A stretch of DNA of 64,000 bases from an uncultured Holophagaceae bacterium (GTDB lineage: Bacteria > Acidobacteriota > Holophagae > Holophagales > Holophagaceae): assembly GCA_903857495.1 (NCBI GenBank), contig CAIOFF010000019.1, positions 1 through 64,000 on the forward strand. Direction: 5' to 3'. A model generated the notes under the pieces. The model did no database searches. It saw only the letters and a program-made list of their open reading frames with translations, and was not told the DNA's origin. The translations under genes and the position numbers were made by a program. Each line of letters begins with the position of its first letter. Position 1 is the stretch's first letter. Shown one piece after another: positions 1 to 9,137 of this stretch.

Positions 1-2
1 AG

Positions 3-125
3 CTGCTACAGATCCTGTCGGTCTCCGTTTTCGAGAAAATCGAGCTACGGCGGGCCTTTGCGAAGGAGGAAATCCAGATCCACGAGGACCGCTTCTCTAA
101 ACAACTGCCATTGTTTGACTTTTAA
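3..125 (+). CDS. IS4-family-like transposase, C-terminal end only (partial)
   Basis: This is the last 40 codons of a gene that begins left of the window, read in the frame starting at base 3 and ending at TAA. The tail LLQILSVSVFEKIEL...QLPLFDF closely resembles the C-terminus of IS4-type (DDE) transposases, which commonly end in LLQILSVTLFEK followed by a short hydrophobic NQLxLFxF tail. The catalytic DDE residues are outside the window, so whether the element is intact cannot be judged. No terminal inverted repeat was identified downstream. The family assignment rests on recall of this tail motif. Confidence 0.55.
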   Translation: MLQILSVSVFEKIELRRAFAKEEIQIHEDRFSKQLPLFDF

Positions 126-147
126 CCGGACACTAGTGAAAGAATAA

Positions 148-233
148 TTAACCACAAAGAACACAAAGGGCACAAAAAAAGACCGGGTTCGCTTGCCGTT
201 CTTCTTTGTGTCCTTTGTGCTCTTTGTGGTTAA
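148..233. repeat. Hairpin element built from CACAAAGNN units
   Basis: The left arm TTAACCACAAAGAACACAAA and the right arm TTTGTGCTCTTTGTGGTTAA form an imperfect inverted repeat of about 29 nt per arm around a short GC-rich loop. Each arm is itself a tandem run of a 9-nt unit CACAAAGNN. The same design recurs at 2252-2358, 39329-39414 and, with a different unit, 40605-40737. The element sits between the transposase end and ilvD. It may be a mobile miniature element or a transcript-processing or terminating hairpin. Confidence 0.7.
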
Positions 234-369
234 AACGTTCTTGTTTCTTTTCTGCCCGGATTTGCGGTTTCGACAGGGATGAAGGGGATGGCCTAGGCCT
301 GTCTTCGGTAGAATTCACTCTGGTTCCCTGTGGTTCGCCCTGCGGTAGCCAATCTTTCCTGGAGCTTCC

Positions 370-2226
370 ATGCCCGCCTACCGCTCGCTGACTTCGACCC
401 ATGGCCGCAACATGGCAGGGGCCCGCGCCCTGTGGCGGGCCACGGGCGTCAAGGAAGGCGACTTCGGCAAGCCCATCATCGCCGTGGTCAATTCCTTCAC
501 GCAGTTCGTGCCGGGGCACGTACACCTGATGGAGCTGGGGCAGCTGGTGGCGCGCGAGATCGAGGCCGCCGGCGGCATCGCCAAGGAGTTCAACACCATC
601 GCCATCGATGACGGCATCGCCATGGGCCATGATGGCATGCTCTACTCGCTGCCCTCCCGGGACCTCATCGCCGACTCGGTCGAGTACATGGTCAACGCCC
701 ACTGCGCCGACGCCATGGTGTGCATCTCCAACTGCGACAAGATCACGCCGGGCATGCTCATGGCCTCGCTGCGGGTGAACATCCCCACCATCTTCGTGTC
801 CGGCGGACCCATGGAGGCGGGCAAGGTCCAGTGGCAGGGCAAGACCATCGCCGTGGACCTCATCGACGCCATGATCAAGGCCGGCGACAGCAAGGTCACG
901 GACGCGGAAGTGGACAGCTTCGAGCGCTCGGCCTGTCCCACCTGCGGCTCCTGCTCGGGCATGTTCACCGCCAACTCCATGAACTGCCTCACGGAGGCCC
1001 TGGGCCTGGCGCTACCCGGCAACGGCACCGTGGTCGCCACCCACGCGGACCGCAAGCGGCTCTTCCTGGATGCTGGCCGCGGCATCGTGGACCTGTGCCG
1101 CCGCTGGTACGAACAGAACGACGGCTCGGTGCTGCCCCGTGGCATCGCCACCCTCGCCGCCTTCGAGAACGCCATGGCCCTGGACGTGGCCATGGGCGGC
1201 TCCACCAACACCGTGCTGCACCTGCTGGCCGCGGCCCAGGAGGCCGGCGTGGACTTCAAGATGGCCGACCTGGACCGCATCTCGCGCCAGGTGCCCTGCC
1301 TCTGCAAGGTGGCTCCGGCCACCCAGGACTACCACGTGGAGGACGTGCACCACGCGGGCGGGATCTTCGGCATCCTGGGCGAGTTGGACCGGGCGGGGCT
1401 GCTGCACCGCGAGGCCTCGACCGTGCATGCGCCGACCCTCGGCGCGGCCATCGACCGCTGGGATGTCCTGCGTACCACGGTCTCGGAGGTCCATGACTTC
1501 TTCCGCGCCGCACCGGGCGGGGTGCCGACCCAGGAGGCCTTCTCCCAGGACCGGCGCTACCCCGAGCTGGACCTGGACCGCGCCAAGGGCTGTATCCGCG
1601 ACTCCGCCAACGCCTACACCCGCGAGGGCGGCCTGGCGGTGCTCTACGGCAACATCGCCGCGGACGGCTGCATCGTGAAGACCGCCGGTGTGGACGCCAG
1701 CGTCTGGCAGTTCTCGGGCCGCGCCCGCGTCTTCGAGAGCCAGGATGCGGCGGTCATGGGCATCCTCGGCGACACCATCGTGGCGGGGGACGTGCTGGTC
1801 ATCCGCTACGAAGGCCCCAAGGGCGGGCCGGGCATGCAGGAGATGCTCTACCCGACCTCGTATCTGAAGTCCAAGGGGCTCGGCAAGGCCTGCGCCCTGC
1901 TGACGGACGGCCGCTTCTCCGGCGGCACCTCGGGCCTGTCGATCGGCCACGCCTCCCCCGAGGCAGCCGACGGCGGTGCCATCGGCCTGGTGGAGGAGGG
2001 CGACACCATCGAGATCGACATCCCCGCCCGCAGCATCCGCCTGGCCGTGGCTGACGACGAGCTGGCCCGCCGCCGTGCGGCCATGGAGGCCAAGGGCGAC
2101 GCCGCCTGGCAGCCCGCCAAGCCCCGCGCCCGCAAGGTGTCCGCGGCCCTGCAGGCCTACGCCCTCATGGCCACCAGCGCCGACCGCGGCGCCGTCCGCG
2201 ACGTCAACCAGATCCGACGAAGGTAG
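370..2226 (+). CDS. ilvD: Dihydroxy-acid dehydratase
   Basis: This enzyme dehydrates 2,3-dihydroxy-3-methylvalerate and 2,3-dihydroxyisovalerate to the 2-oxo acids, the penultimate step of isoleucine and valine synthesis, in the cytoplasm. The 618-residue length matches E. coli IlvD. Family signatures are visible: [13 protein letters not shown] near residue 120, [19 protein letters not shown] near residue 190 and [19 protein letters not shown]-type sequence near the C-terminus. These cysteines bind the Fe-S cluster used as Lewis acid. The start is supported by CTGGAG six bases upstream of ATG. No other ilv gene is adjacent, so it appears monocistronic and lies between two hairpin repeats. Confidence 0.97.
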   Translation: MPAYRSLTSTHGRNMAGARALWRATGVKEGDFGKPIIAVVNSFTQFVPGHVHLMELGQLVAREIEAAGGIAKEFNTIAIDDGIAMGHDGMLYSLPSRDLIADSVEYMVNAHCADAMVCISNCDKITPGMLMASLRVNIPTIFVSGGPMEAGKVQWQGKTIAVDLIDAMIKAGDSKVTDAEVDSFERSACPTCGSCSGMFTANSMNCLTEALGLALPGNGTVVATHADRKRLFLDAGRGIVDLCRRWYEQNDGSVLPRGIATLAAFENAMALDVAMGGSTNTVLHLLAAAQEAGVDFKMADLDRISRQVPCLCKVAPATQDYHVEDVHHAGGIFGILGELDRAGLLHREASTVHAPTLGAAIDRWDVLRTTVSEVHDFFRAAPGGVPTQEAFSQDRRYPELDLDRAKGCIRDSANAYTREGGLAVLYGNIAADGCIVKTAGVDASVWQFSGRARVFESQDAAVMGILGDTIVAGDVLVIRYEGPKGGPGMQEMLYPTSYLKSKGLGKACALLTDGRFSGGTSGLSIGHASPEAADGGAIGLVEEGDTIEIDIPARSIRLAVADDELARRRAAMEAKGDAAWQPAKPRARKVSAALQAYALMATSADRGAVRDVNQIRRR

Positions 2227-2251
2227 TCGTTCGGTAGAAAAGAAAAAAAGG

Positions 2252-2358
2252 ATCACCACGAAGGCACGAAGGCACGAAGAAAGACAAAAAAAGGGGAAGG
2301 AGATAACCGCTTATTTCCTTCATGCTTTTCTTCGTGCCTTCGTGCCTTCGTGGTGAAT
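2252..2358. repeat. Hairpin element built from CACGAAGGN units
   Basis: The left arm ATCACCACGAAGGCACGAAG and the right arm CTTCGTGCCTTCGTGGTGAA are near-perfect reverse complements of about 28 nt, separated by an AG-rich stretch of about 48 nt. Each arm contains three tandem copies of a 9-nt unit. It lies between the convergent 3' ends of ilvD and hisG, so it may also serve as a bidirectional transcription stop, although no T-tract follows directly. Confidence 0.75.
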
Positions 2359-2383
2359 CAGTTTTGTTGATTTTCCTGGGTGC

Positions 2384-3034
2384 CTAGCCGCACCCTTTGA
2401 GTGCTGCGATGAGGGTGTCGGCGAGGGGGCGGATGCGGCCGGGCTCGCTGAGGTAGGCGCCGCGGGCGGCGACGAGGCGGGCGCTGGAGCGGCCCAGGAC
2501 GGCGGTCTCTACGAGGCCGTGGGCCTTGAGGGTGCCGCCGGTCTGCACCAGGTCCACGATGGCGTCGGCCAGGCCAAGGAGGGGCGCCAGCTCGGCGCTG
2601 CTGCTGAGGGGCACCAGCTCGGCGGTGAGGCCCTCGCGGGTGAGCCAGGCCTCGGTGGCCCGGGGGAACTTCGTGGCCAGGCGCAGGTGCGGCTTGGCGC
2701 GCAGCTCGTCGAGGGAGACTCCGGCCAGGGCGCAGAGCGACAGGCGGCAGGCGCCAAAGCCCAGGTCCGCCAGCTCCAGCAGGTCCATGTCCATCTCGTC
2801 CAGGGTATCGGAGCCCACGATGCCCAGGGAGGCGACGCCGGCGGCCACGTAGCGGGGCAGGTCCGCGCCCTTGAGCAGCAGGGCCGAGACGCCGGGCGTG
2901 GCCGTGGGAATGCGCAGCACCCGGGACTTCAGGGCCTGGGCGTCCAGGGCCAGGGGCGTGCCGGCGAGCAGGGGGACGAGTTCGTCGCCGAGGCGGCCCT
3001 TGGGGAAGGCGATGAGGATGGCCGGTGCGTTCAT
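2384..3034 (-). CDS. hisG: ATP phosphoribosyltransferase, short-form catalytic subunit
   Basis: HisG condenses ATP and PRPP to phosphoribosyl-ATP, the first and regulated step of histidine synthesis. At 216 residues it is the short form, lacking the C-terminal ACT-like regulatory domain, and such enzymes need HisZ. Conserved blocks are visible: AFPKGRL near the N-terminus, GIVGSDTL near residue 83 and the PRPP-binding-type segment DLVQTGGTLKAHGL near residue 157. It is the last gene of the his run, and its ATG overlaps the hisZ stop (TGATG), consistent with translational coupling of the two subunits. Confidence 0.95.
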   Translation of the reverse strand: MNAPAILIAFPKGRLGDELVPLLAGTPLALDAQALKSRVLRIPTATPGVSALLLKGADLPRYVAAGVASLGIVGSDTLDEMDMDLLELADLGFGACRLSLCALAGVSLDELRAKPHLRLATKFPRATEAWLTREGLTAELVPLSSSAELAPLLGLADAIVDLVQTGGTLKAHGLVETAVLGRSSARLVAARGAYLSEPGRIRPLADTLIAALKGCG

Positions 3035-3999
3035 CAGGGCTGCTCGAAGAGGTCGGGCCGGGTCTCGGCCAGGTCCAGGAGGCGGGACAGGCGCACGCAG
3101 AAGCCCGCGGCCTTCCAGGGGCGGCCAAGGCCGGGAAAGAGGCGGTCGTAGCGGCCGCCGGCGGCCAGCTCTTGCTGGGCTCCGGGCGCCCAGAGGCGCA
3201 GGGTGGGCCCGGTATAGAAGCCCAGGCCGGCCACATCGGCCAGGTCCACCCGCAGCTCCAGGTTGGGCGGGAGGATGGGTAGCAGGGCCTGGAGGGCACG
3301 GTCCATGTGGTCCACTTCCTCCTGCAGCAGCTCGGCATAGGGGCTGGCGCTGAGGGCGGCGAGGCTGGCGGGGCCGTCCAGTTCGGACAGCAGGGCCTGG
3401 GCGTGGGCCGACAGCCGCGCGGCGGAGGGGTGGCCTTCGAGGGCCTGGGCCACGCGGTGCGGGGCGCGGCGGGAGAGGGCTGCCACCACCTCGGCAGCCA
3501 GCTCGGGCGAGAGTCCCTCGGCTTCCAGGGGGCGCCGCACCAGGGCCGCGTTGCCCATGTGCAGGATGGCGCTCTTCAGGCCCAGCACACCGGGGATGGC
3601 CATGAGCAGGCGGGCCAGCTCCACGTCGGCTTCGGTGGAGGACTGGCCTTCGGTGGTGATGCGCTCGCAGCCCACCTCGAAGCGCTCCACGGCCTCCCAG
3701 GGCTGCACAGGCCGGCGGAAGACCGCGCCCGCGTAGGAGACGCGCTCCGGCGGCTCCGGGAAGCGCCGGGCCAGCAGGCCCGCCAGCGCCATGGTGAAGT
3801 CCCAGCGCAGGGCCACCAGCTCGTCGCCGTCGAAGAAGCGCAGGGCGCCGTCGGGCACCGTGTCCCGCAGCACCAGCGAGGGATGCAGCTCGCGGTAGCC
3901 GTGGGCAGCGAGCAGACCCATGAGGGCGTCCTCCCAGCGGCGGAGCCGCTCGGCTGGACCGAAGAGCAGGTCAGGGAAGTGTGGGGTGCGGACGGGCAT
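3034..3999 (-). CDS. hisZ: ATP phosphoribosyltransferase regulatory subunit
   Basis: HisZ is a catalytically dead paralogue of histidyl-tRNA synthetase that forms a hetero-octamer with short HisG and confers histidine feedback control. The protein shows class II synthetase-like blocks: the N-terminal PDLLFGPAERLRRWED region, LRWDFTMALAGLLARR, and GLGFYTGPTLRLW followed by AAGGRYDRLFPGLGR. The ORF-track version (474 aa) runs through hisIE in another frame. The real start is the ATG overlapping the hisIE stop, giving 321 residues, the usual HisZ size. Confidence 0.93.
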   Translation of the reverse strand: MPVRTPHFPDLLFGPAERLRRWEDALMGLLAAHGYRELHPSLVLRDTVPDGALRFFDGDELVALRWDFTMALAGLLARRFPEPPERVSYAGAVFRRPVQPWEAVERFEVGCERITTEGQSSTEADVELARLLMAIPGVLGLKSAILHMGNAALVRRPLEAEGLSPELAAEVVAALSRRAPHRVAQALEGHPSAARLSAHAQALLSELDGPASLAALSASPYAELLQEEVDHMDRALQALLPILPPNLELRVDLADVAGLGFYTGPTLRLWAPGAQQELAAGGRYDRLFPGLGRPWKAAGFCVRLSRLLDLAETRPDLFEQP

Positions 4000-4622
4000 C
4001 AGGCCGGCCCTCCGGTGCGGTCCGCGTGGCGCTGCTGGAGCACCTCGACCACGTCGAGGAGGCTCGCGCCCTTGGCCAGCAGCAGCATGTCCAGGTGGAA
4101 GATCAGATCGGCGGCCTCGCCCAGGAAGTCCTCCCGGTCGTCGTTCTTGGCGGCGATGACCACCTCGCCAGCCTCTTCGACCACCTTCTTGGCGATGCGG
4201 TCGAGGCCCTGGGCGAAGAGCTTCTGCGTGTAGCTGCCCTTCAGATCCGCCGCGGCCTGGCGCGAGCGCAGCAGCTCTTCGAGGCGGCCGAGCCAGGGCA
4301 GGGTGGCGGGCCAGGCCTCGCCGTCGAAGCAGCTGCCGGTGCCGCGGTGGCAGGTGGGGCCATCGGGTTCGGCGAGGATGAGCAGGACGTCCGCATCGCA
4401 GTCCGGACGAATCTGGAGGAGCCTGAGCCGGTTGCCGCTGCTCTCGCCCTTCACCCACAGAGCCTGTCGGGAGCGGCTCCAGAAGGTGACGAAGCCGGTG
4501 TCGAGGGTGAGCTGCAGGGCCTCGCGGTTGAGCCAGGCCACCATGCGCACCTCGCCGCTGGGGCTCTGCACGATGCCGGGAATGAGGCCGTCGGGGCCGA
4601 AGGTGAGGCTGTTGAGGTCCAT
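3999..4622 (-). CDS. hisIE: Bifunctional phosphoribosyl-AMP cyclohydrolase / phosphoribosyl-ATP pyrophosphatase
   Basis: This fused enzyme carries out steps 2 and 3 of histidine synthesis. The HisI domain (about residues 1-110) has the Zn/Mg-binding pattern, including TFWSRSRQALWVKGESSGN, DCDADVLL and CHRGTGSCF. The HisE domain (about 115-205) has the MazG-like metal-binding helix KVVEEAGEVVIAAKND and the following EAADLIFHLDMLL. The 207-residue length is normal for the fusion. The stop overlaps the hisZ start and hisF ends 1 base upstream, so it is tightly coupled within the operon. Confidence 0.96.
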   Translation of the reverse strand: MDLNSLTFGPDGLIPGIVQSPSGEVRMVAWLNREALQLTLDTGFVTFWSRSRQALWVKGESSGNRLRLLQIRPDCDADVLLILAEPDGPTCHRGTGSCFDGEAWPATLPWLGRLEELLRSRQAAADLKGSYTQKLFAQGLDRIAKKVVEEAGEVVIAAKNDDREDFLGEAADLIFHLDMLLLAKGASLLDVVEVLQQRHADRTGGPA

Positions 4623-4623
4623 G

Positions 4624-5376
4624 TCAGATCCGTATGGAAAGGTCGTGCTCGGCCAGGTAGGCCTTCAGGCGGGGAATCGGCAGGAGATTCTCGTGGAAGA
4701 GGGTGGCGGCCAGGACCGCGTCGGCGCCGTGCTCGAGGGCCTCGAGGAAGTGGACCTCGCGGCCCGCCCCGCCGGAGGCGATGAGGGGGATGGGCAGCTC
4801 CGAGGCCCAGTCCAGCAGCGGCAGGTCGAAGCCGTCACCGGTGCCGTCCCGGTCCATGGAGGTGAGCAGGATCTCGCCGGCGCCCAGCTCGTTCAGCTCC
4901 CAGAGCCAGTCCTGGGCGGACCGCTCCGTGGGCTCGGTGCCGCCCTTGAGATACACGCGCCAGCCCAGCACGGGGTCGCGCTTCACGTCCACGGCGGCCA
5001 CCACGCACTGGCGGCCGAAGGCATCGGCCAGCTCCGTGACCAGGGCTGGGCGCAGGGATGCGGCGCTGTTCACAGCCACCTTGTCGGCCCCGGCCCGGAG
5101 CAGGCTGCGGGCGTCCTCCACCTTCGAGACGCCGCCGCCCACAGTGAAGGGGATGCTCAGCTCGTGGGCCACGTCGCGCACCCAGGACTCGCGGGTGCCG
5201 CGGGCTTCGAGGGAGGCGGAGATATCCAGGAAGACCAGCTCGTCGGCGCTCTCGGCGTCATAGCGGCGGGCCAGCTCCACGGGGTGCCCGATGTCGCGGA
5301 GCCCCTTGAACTGGACACCCTTCACGACGCGGCCCTGCTTGACGTCCAGGCAGGGGATGACGCGCTTGGCGGGCAT
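4624..5376 (-). CDS. hisF: Imidazole glycerol phosphate synthase, cyclase subunit
   Basis: HisF is the (beta/alpha)8 partner of HisH. Ammonia from the HisH glutaminase passes through the barrel and reacts with PRFAR to give imidazole glycerol phosphate and AICAR. The N-terminal PCLDVKQGRVVKGVQFKGL contains the catalytic Asp of the family, and the second Asp lies in LLTSMDRDGTGDGFDL near residue 130. GGGVSKVEDA and ASGGAGREVHF are the phosphate-binding loops. The length of 250 residues is typical. The start codon overlaps the hisA stop. Confidence 0.97.
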   Translation of the reverse strand: MPAKRVIPCLDVKQGRVVKGVQFKGLRDIGHPVELARRYDAESADELVFLDISASLEARGTRESWVRDVAHELSIPFTVGGGVSKVEDARSLLRAGADKVAVNSAASLRPALVTELADAFGRQCVVAAVDVKRDPVLGWRVYLKGGTEPTERSAQDWLWELNELGAGEILLTSMDRDGTGDGFDLPLLDWASELPIPLIASGGAGREVHFLEALEHGADAVLAATLFHENLLPIPRLKAYLAEHDLSIRI

Positions 5377-6089
5377 CAGGCGGTTCCTTCCAGGGCCGTG
5401 CGGGTGCGCGGGTCCTCGAGCGACACGAAGCCTTCCAGCAGGGCCTTGCCACTGATGGTGCCCACCACACCGGGAATGCCTTTCAGCGGCTCCAGGTCTG
5501 AGATCTCCTTGAGGCCGCCGGAGGCCTGCACCAGGAAGCCCTCCTTGGCGACGAAGGCTGCGGCTGCCAGGCCGGGGCCCTCCAGGGTGCCGTCCCGGCT
5601 CACGTCCGTGACCAGGGCGCGCCGGAAGCCGAGGCTGAGCAGGGCCTTGAAGGCATCCACGGAGGCGATGGCGCTGGGCGACTGCCAGCCTCGGGTGACG
5701 ATGCGCTCGCCCTTGAGATCCAGGGCGGCGATGACGTGGTTTTTGGAGAGTCCGGCCAGGGCCGTGGGGTTTTCCACGGCCAGGGTGCCCACCACCGCGT
5801 CGAAGCCCAGGGCCAGGGTCGACTCCACGGTGCGGCGGTCGCGCAGGCCGCCGCCCAGCTGGAAGCGGACCTCTGGGAACCGCGCGGGGAAGGACAGGAA
5901 GTCGCCCTGCCGGGGCTTGCCGAAGGCGCCGTCCAGGTCCACCAGATGGATGCGGCGGGCGCCGGCTTCCATGAGGCGCTCGATCCAGGCCTCAGGTTCG
6001 AGGTCATAGAAGGTGGCCTGGCGGGGATCGCCGTGGCGCAGCCGCACCAGGCGGCCCTGCATCAGGTCGAGGCTGGGGATCAGTTGCAT
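5376..6089 (-). CDS. hisA: Phosphoribosylformimino-5-aminoimidazole carboxamide ribotide isomerase (ProFAR isomerase)
   Basis: HisA isomerises ProFAR to PRFAR through an Amadori rearrangement and is a half-barrel-duplicated homologue of HisF. The N-terminus MQLIPSLDLMQGRLVRLRHGD matches the family motif with the first catalytic Asp, and VTDVSRDGTLEGPG carries the second. QLGGGLRDRRTVE is a phosphate-binding loop. The length of 237 residues is normal. Its start lies inside the hisH 3' end (about 10-base overlap). Confidence 0.96.
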   Translation of the reverse strand: MQLIPSLDLMQGRLVRLRHGDPRQATFYDLEPEAWIERLMEAGARRIHLVDLDGAFGKPRQGDFLSFPARFPEVRFQLGGGLRDRRTVESTLALGFDAVVGTLAVENPTALAGLSKNHVIAALDLKGERIVTRGWQSPSAIASVDAFKALLSLGFRRALVTDVSRDGTLEGPGLAAAAFVAKEGFLVQASGGLKEISDLEPLKGIPGVVGTISGKALLEGFVSLEDPRTRTALEGTA

Positions 6090-6724
6090 GGTTCCTCCGG
6101 CACGGGCGTGCGGGCGCCCATCCAGGTGAGGGCGGACTGGAGCAGCAGCAGGCCGGGACGGCCCGACTTCTCAGGGTGGGGCTGGAAGCCCATGACCATG
6201 CCCCGGGCCTCGATGGCGGCGAAGGGGCGGCCGTGGTCGGCCAGGTAGACCGACTCGGTGGAGGGTTCCAGGGCATAGCTGTGGACGAAGTAGAGCCAGG
6301 CGCCCTTGGGATCGGGCAGGGCCGGGTGAGGCATGTGCTGGCGCACCTGGCTCCAGCCCATGTGCGGCACCTTCACGCCGGGGCCGAGGCGCCGGACGAT
6401 GCCCGGGATGAGGCCCAGGCCCGCGGCCCGGGGGGCCTCCTCGCTGCCCTCGGCCAGCAGCTGCAGGCCCAGGCAGATGCCCAGCAGGGGGCGGCCCTCG
6501 GCCACCAGCTCCGGCAGCGCGCGCCACCAGCCCCGCTCGGCCAGGGAGCGCTGCGCCGCGTCGAAGTGGCCCACGCCGGGCAGGACGATGGGACCCGTGG
6601 CCGCGGCCTGCTCGGGCGTGGCGGCCCGCAGGTGGACGAGGCCCATGCGATCCAGGGCCCCTTCCAGCGAAGCCAGGTTGCCGGCGTCGTAGTCGATGAG
6701 GGTGATGGTCGGCGCGGCGCTCAT
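6080..6724 (-). CDS. hisH: Imidazole glycerol phosphate synthase, glutaminase subunit
   Basis: This class I glutamine amidotransferase hydrolyses glutamine and channels ammonia to HisF. The catalytic triad is readable: the nucleophile Cys in LLGICLGLQLLAEGS, the His in GFQPHPEKSG and the Glu two residues later. The oxyanion-strand region VLPGVGHFDAAQRSL is also present. At 214 residues it is the usual length. It overlaps hisA downstream and hisB upstream by a few bases. Confidence 0.96.
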   Translation of the reverse strand: MSAAPTITLIDYDAGNLASLEGALDRMGLVHLRAATPEQAAATGPIVLPGVGHFDAAQRSLAERGWWRALPELVAEGRPLLGICLGLQLLAEGSEEAPRAAGLGLIPGIVRRLGPGVKVPHMGWSQVRQHMPHPALPDPKGAWLYFVHSYALEPSTESVYLADHGRPFAAIEARGMVMGFQPHPEKSGRPGLLLLQSALTWMGARTPVPEEPCN

Positions 6725-7305
6725 TCCGAAAGGGTCCCCTTGGTGGACGGCACGCCGCCGCCGGTGATCCGGGTGGCCTCGCGCAGGGCCCGGGCCAGGG
6801 CCTTGAACAGCGCCTCGACCTTGTGGTGGGTGTTCACGCCCCGGAGCAGGTCCGCCTGGATGCAGAGCCCGCCGCGCATGGCCAGGGCCACGAAGAACTC
6901 GCGGACCATCTCCACCTGGAAGCCGTCCCCCAGAATGATGGGCGGCAGGTCCGCGTGGAACTCACACCAGGGGCGGCCGGACAGGTCGATGACCACCCGG
7001 GCCAGGGCCTCATCCAGGGGCACGTAGGCGTGGGCGAAGCGGGCCAGGCCCGCGTGGTCGCCCAGGGCCTCCTTGAGCGCGTCGCCCAGGCAGAGGCCCA
7101 CGTCCTCCACCAGGTGGTGGCTGTCCACGGGCAGGTCCCCAGAGGCCTCGACCTGCAGGCCGAAGCCGCCGTGCTTGGCGATCTGCATCAGCATGTGGTC
7201 GAAGTAGCCCAGGCCTGTGCGGATGCGGACTTCTCCACCATCCAGGTCCAGGCTCAGCTGGATGCTGGTCTCGCCGGTGACGCGGTAGAGGGACGTGGAC
7301 CTCAT
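6721..7305 (-). CDS. hisB: Imidazoleglycerol-phosphate dehydratase (monofunctional)
   Basis: This is the manganese enzyme that dehydrates imidazole glycerol phosphate to imidazole acetol phosphate. Metal-binding histidine motifs are visible: FDHMLMQIAKHGG, DSHHLVEDVG and GVNTHHKVEALFKAL. It lacks the N-terminal HAD phosphatase found in E. coli HisB; in this operon a HAD domain is instead fused to HisC. I chose the ATG at 7305 rather than the ORF-track start because AGGAG lies seven bases upstream, it overlaps the upstream stop as ATGA, and the protein then starts MRSTSLYRV. Confidence 0.95.
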   Translation of the reverse strand: MRSTSLYRVTGETSIQLSLDLDGGEVRIRTGLGYFDHMLMQIAKHGGFGLQVEASGDLPVDSHHLVEDVGLCLGDALKEALGDHAGLARFAHAYVPLDEALARVVIDLSGRPWCEFHADLPPIILGDGFQVEMVREFFVALAMRGGLCIQADLLRGVNTHHKVEALFKALARALREATRITGGGVPSTKGTLSE

Positions 7306-9053
7306 GGCAGCTCCTGGAGCAGGTGAAGCAGGGTTTCGCATTGCAGGTCTTCCGGGGCGGCAAAGCGGGCGCGGTCAGGACCCACGGCCCCGAAGCGCCA
7401 GGATACTTCGGGACGGAGCGCAGCGGCTGACCGGAGGCAGCGGGCGTCGTCCACGGTGTCGCCCACGAAGACGATCTCTTCGGCGCGGAAGGCGTCCGCC
7501 AGCTGCAGCAGCCCTGCGGGCTCCGGCTTGCGGAGGTGCGGCGCGGCGTCGCACACCGCGGGCAGGCTGTAGCCCAGCACCTGCCAGGCCAGCACCAGCT
7601 CCTCGGGCGGGCGGCCCGTGAGCACGGCCAGCTCCCAGCCCGGGGCCCGCAGCTGGGTCAGGCTGGCCAGGGGCCGTTCCAGGGAGATGGTGTCGGCGTA
7701 GTGCTTCTGCACCACTACCTGGGCCGCGGGCTCCAGGGCCTGGATGCGGGACTCCAGCTCCGGGAAGCCCCGGCCGGTGGCAGCTTCCACCAGGCCCTGC
7801 AGGTCCACGTCCCCGTGGGCCTCGGCCAGGGCCAGGGCGCCGGCCGCGAGGCGGAAGTCGTTGTTGAAGCCCCCCGCCCGCTTGAAGGCGCGGTAGCAGC
7901 CATCCGTCCAGGGCAGGGCCGGTCGGAGCTCGGCCAGGGCCCGGGCCACGGCTTCCAGGAAGCTGCGGTCCGCGTCGATGAGCACGCCGTCGATGTCCAA
8001 CACCAGCAGGCGCCGCCGGGGCCGGGGGGCGGGGGCGGGCAGGGCCGCTCCCAGCGCCGTCGCCACCCGCACGGTGTCGACTTCGGTGCCCAGGCTCACC
8101 CGGGCCGCGTCGGCGCCGGGCAGGCGGCGCACCTTGATGCCGGCGGGCGCCAGCAGGGGGCTGGGGTCCGGGGTCAGGTGCAGAAAATTGCCGGCGCTGG
8201 GGGCCGCGCGGTGGGTGGTCAGGGCGGCGGCGAAGCGGTCGCGGCGCTCGGGCAGGGCCCGCACCGCCGGCTCGAAGGCCGGGGCGAAGTCCAGGGCCAC
8301 GTCCAGGGCCTCGAGGCTGGCGGAGGGGATGGAATAGGGCAGCTGCAGGGCGGCGAGGCGCCCGATGAGGGCGGGGTCGCCCACCAGGTAGCCCAGGCGC
8401 CAGGCGGCGGAGGCCAGGGCCTTGCTGAAGGTCCGCAGCAGCACCAGGTTCGGGTAGCGGTCCACGGCCAGGCGGTGGGTGGCGGGGGCGAACTCCGCGT
8501 AGGCCTCGTCCAGCACCACCAGCGGGGGCTCCGGCCGGGCCGCGGCCGCCTCCAGCAGGGGCTCCAGCTCTGCCGGGGAGAGCCAGGCACCGGTTGGGTT
8601 GTTGGGCAGGGTGAGCCAGAGCTGGCGGCAGTCCAGGGCCTGGAACCAGGGCGCCAGGGGAAAGGCCGTGCCCTGGGGCACCAGGCGCACCCGACCGCCG
8701 TGGCGCCGCGCCAGCAGGGGATAGAGGCTGAAGCCGGGGTCGGGAATGGCGACGGTGTCCCCCGGGGCCAGGCCCGCCAGGGCCACCAGGTCCAGCAGGG
8801 CACCGCTGGAGGGACCCAGCAGCAGCCCGCCCGCGGGGGCGCCCAGGCGCTGGCGGAGCCGCTCGGTGAGCTCGGCCTGGCGCTCGGGGTAGACGTTGAA
8901 GGGCAGGGTCTGGAGCCGGGCCAGGAGGGCCTCCCGGGCGGCCTCGGGCCAGTCCGTGGGCAGCTCGTTCATGTGCAGGCGCAGGCCCGCCGACGGCTCC
9001 AGCGGCCGCTGGTAGGCGGGCAGGTCGGCGAGATCAGGGCGGAGGAGCGGCAT
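7302..9053 (-). CDS. Fusion: histidinol-phosphate aminotransferase (HisC) - HAD-family phosphatase, candidate histidinol-phosphatase
   Basis: The N-terminal part (about residues 1-340) is a fold-type I PLP aminotransferase of the HisC group, with NNPTGAWLSP near 151, LDEAYAEF near 181 and the PLP lysine K211 in LRTFSKALASAAWRLGY. The C-terminal part (about 348-583) is a HAD hydrolase: motif I LVLDIDGVL with D353 and D355, motif II VLTGR, a Lys in HLRKPEPAG, and motif IV FVGDTVDD. The cluster otherwise lacks a histidinol-phosphate phosphatase, so I infer that the HAD half performs that step right after the HisC reaction. The substrate of the HAD domain is not proven by sequence. Confidence 0.85.
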   Translation of the reverse strand: MPLLRPDLADLPAYQRPLEPSAGLRLHMNELPTDWPEAAREALLARLQTLPFNVYPERQAELTERLRQRLGAPAGGLLLGPSSGALLDLVALAGLAPGDTVAIPDPGFSLYPLLARRHGGRVRLVPQGTAFPLAPWFQALDCRQLWLTLPNNPTGAWLSPAELEPLLEAAAARPEPPLVVLDEAYAEFAPATHRLAVDRYPNLVLLRTFSKALASAAWRLGYLVGDPALIGRLAALQLPYSIPSASLEALDVALDFAPAFEPAVRALPERRDRFAAALTTHRAAPSAGNFLHLTPDPSPLLAPAGIKVRRLPGADAARVSLGTEVDTVRVATALGAALPAPAPRPRRRLLVLDIDGVLIDADRSFLEAVARALAELRPALPWTDGCYRAFKRAGGFNNDFRLAAGALALAEAHGDVDLQGLVEAATGRGFPELESRIQALEPAAQVVVQKHYADTISLERPLASLTQLRAPGWELAVLTGRPPEELVLAWQVLGYSLPAVCDAAPHLRKPEPAGLLQLADAFRAEEIVFVGDTVDDARCLRSAAALRPEVSWRFGAVGPDRARFAAPEDLQCETLLHLLQELP

Positions 9054-9137
9054 GGAGGCTCAAGGTTAGAGGGTAAGAGGATGACCGGCTTTCCTGCCGG
9101 GAGCAGCGAAGCGGAGCGCCAGCTGTCCTGGGGCTTC

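Noticed and set aside
238-369. T-box or leader-peptide attenuator upstream of ilvD
   Set aside because: No T-box sequence, no run of Ile/Val/Leu codons and no terminator-antiterminator pair could be found.
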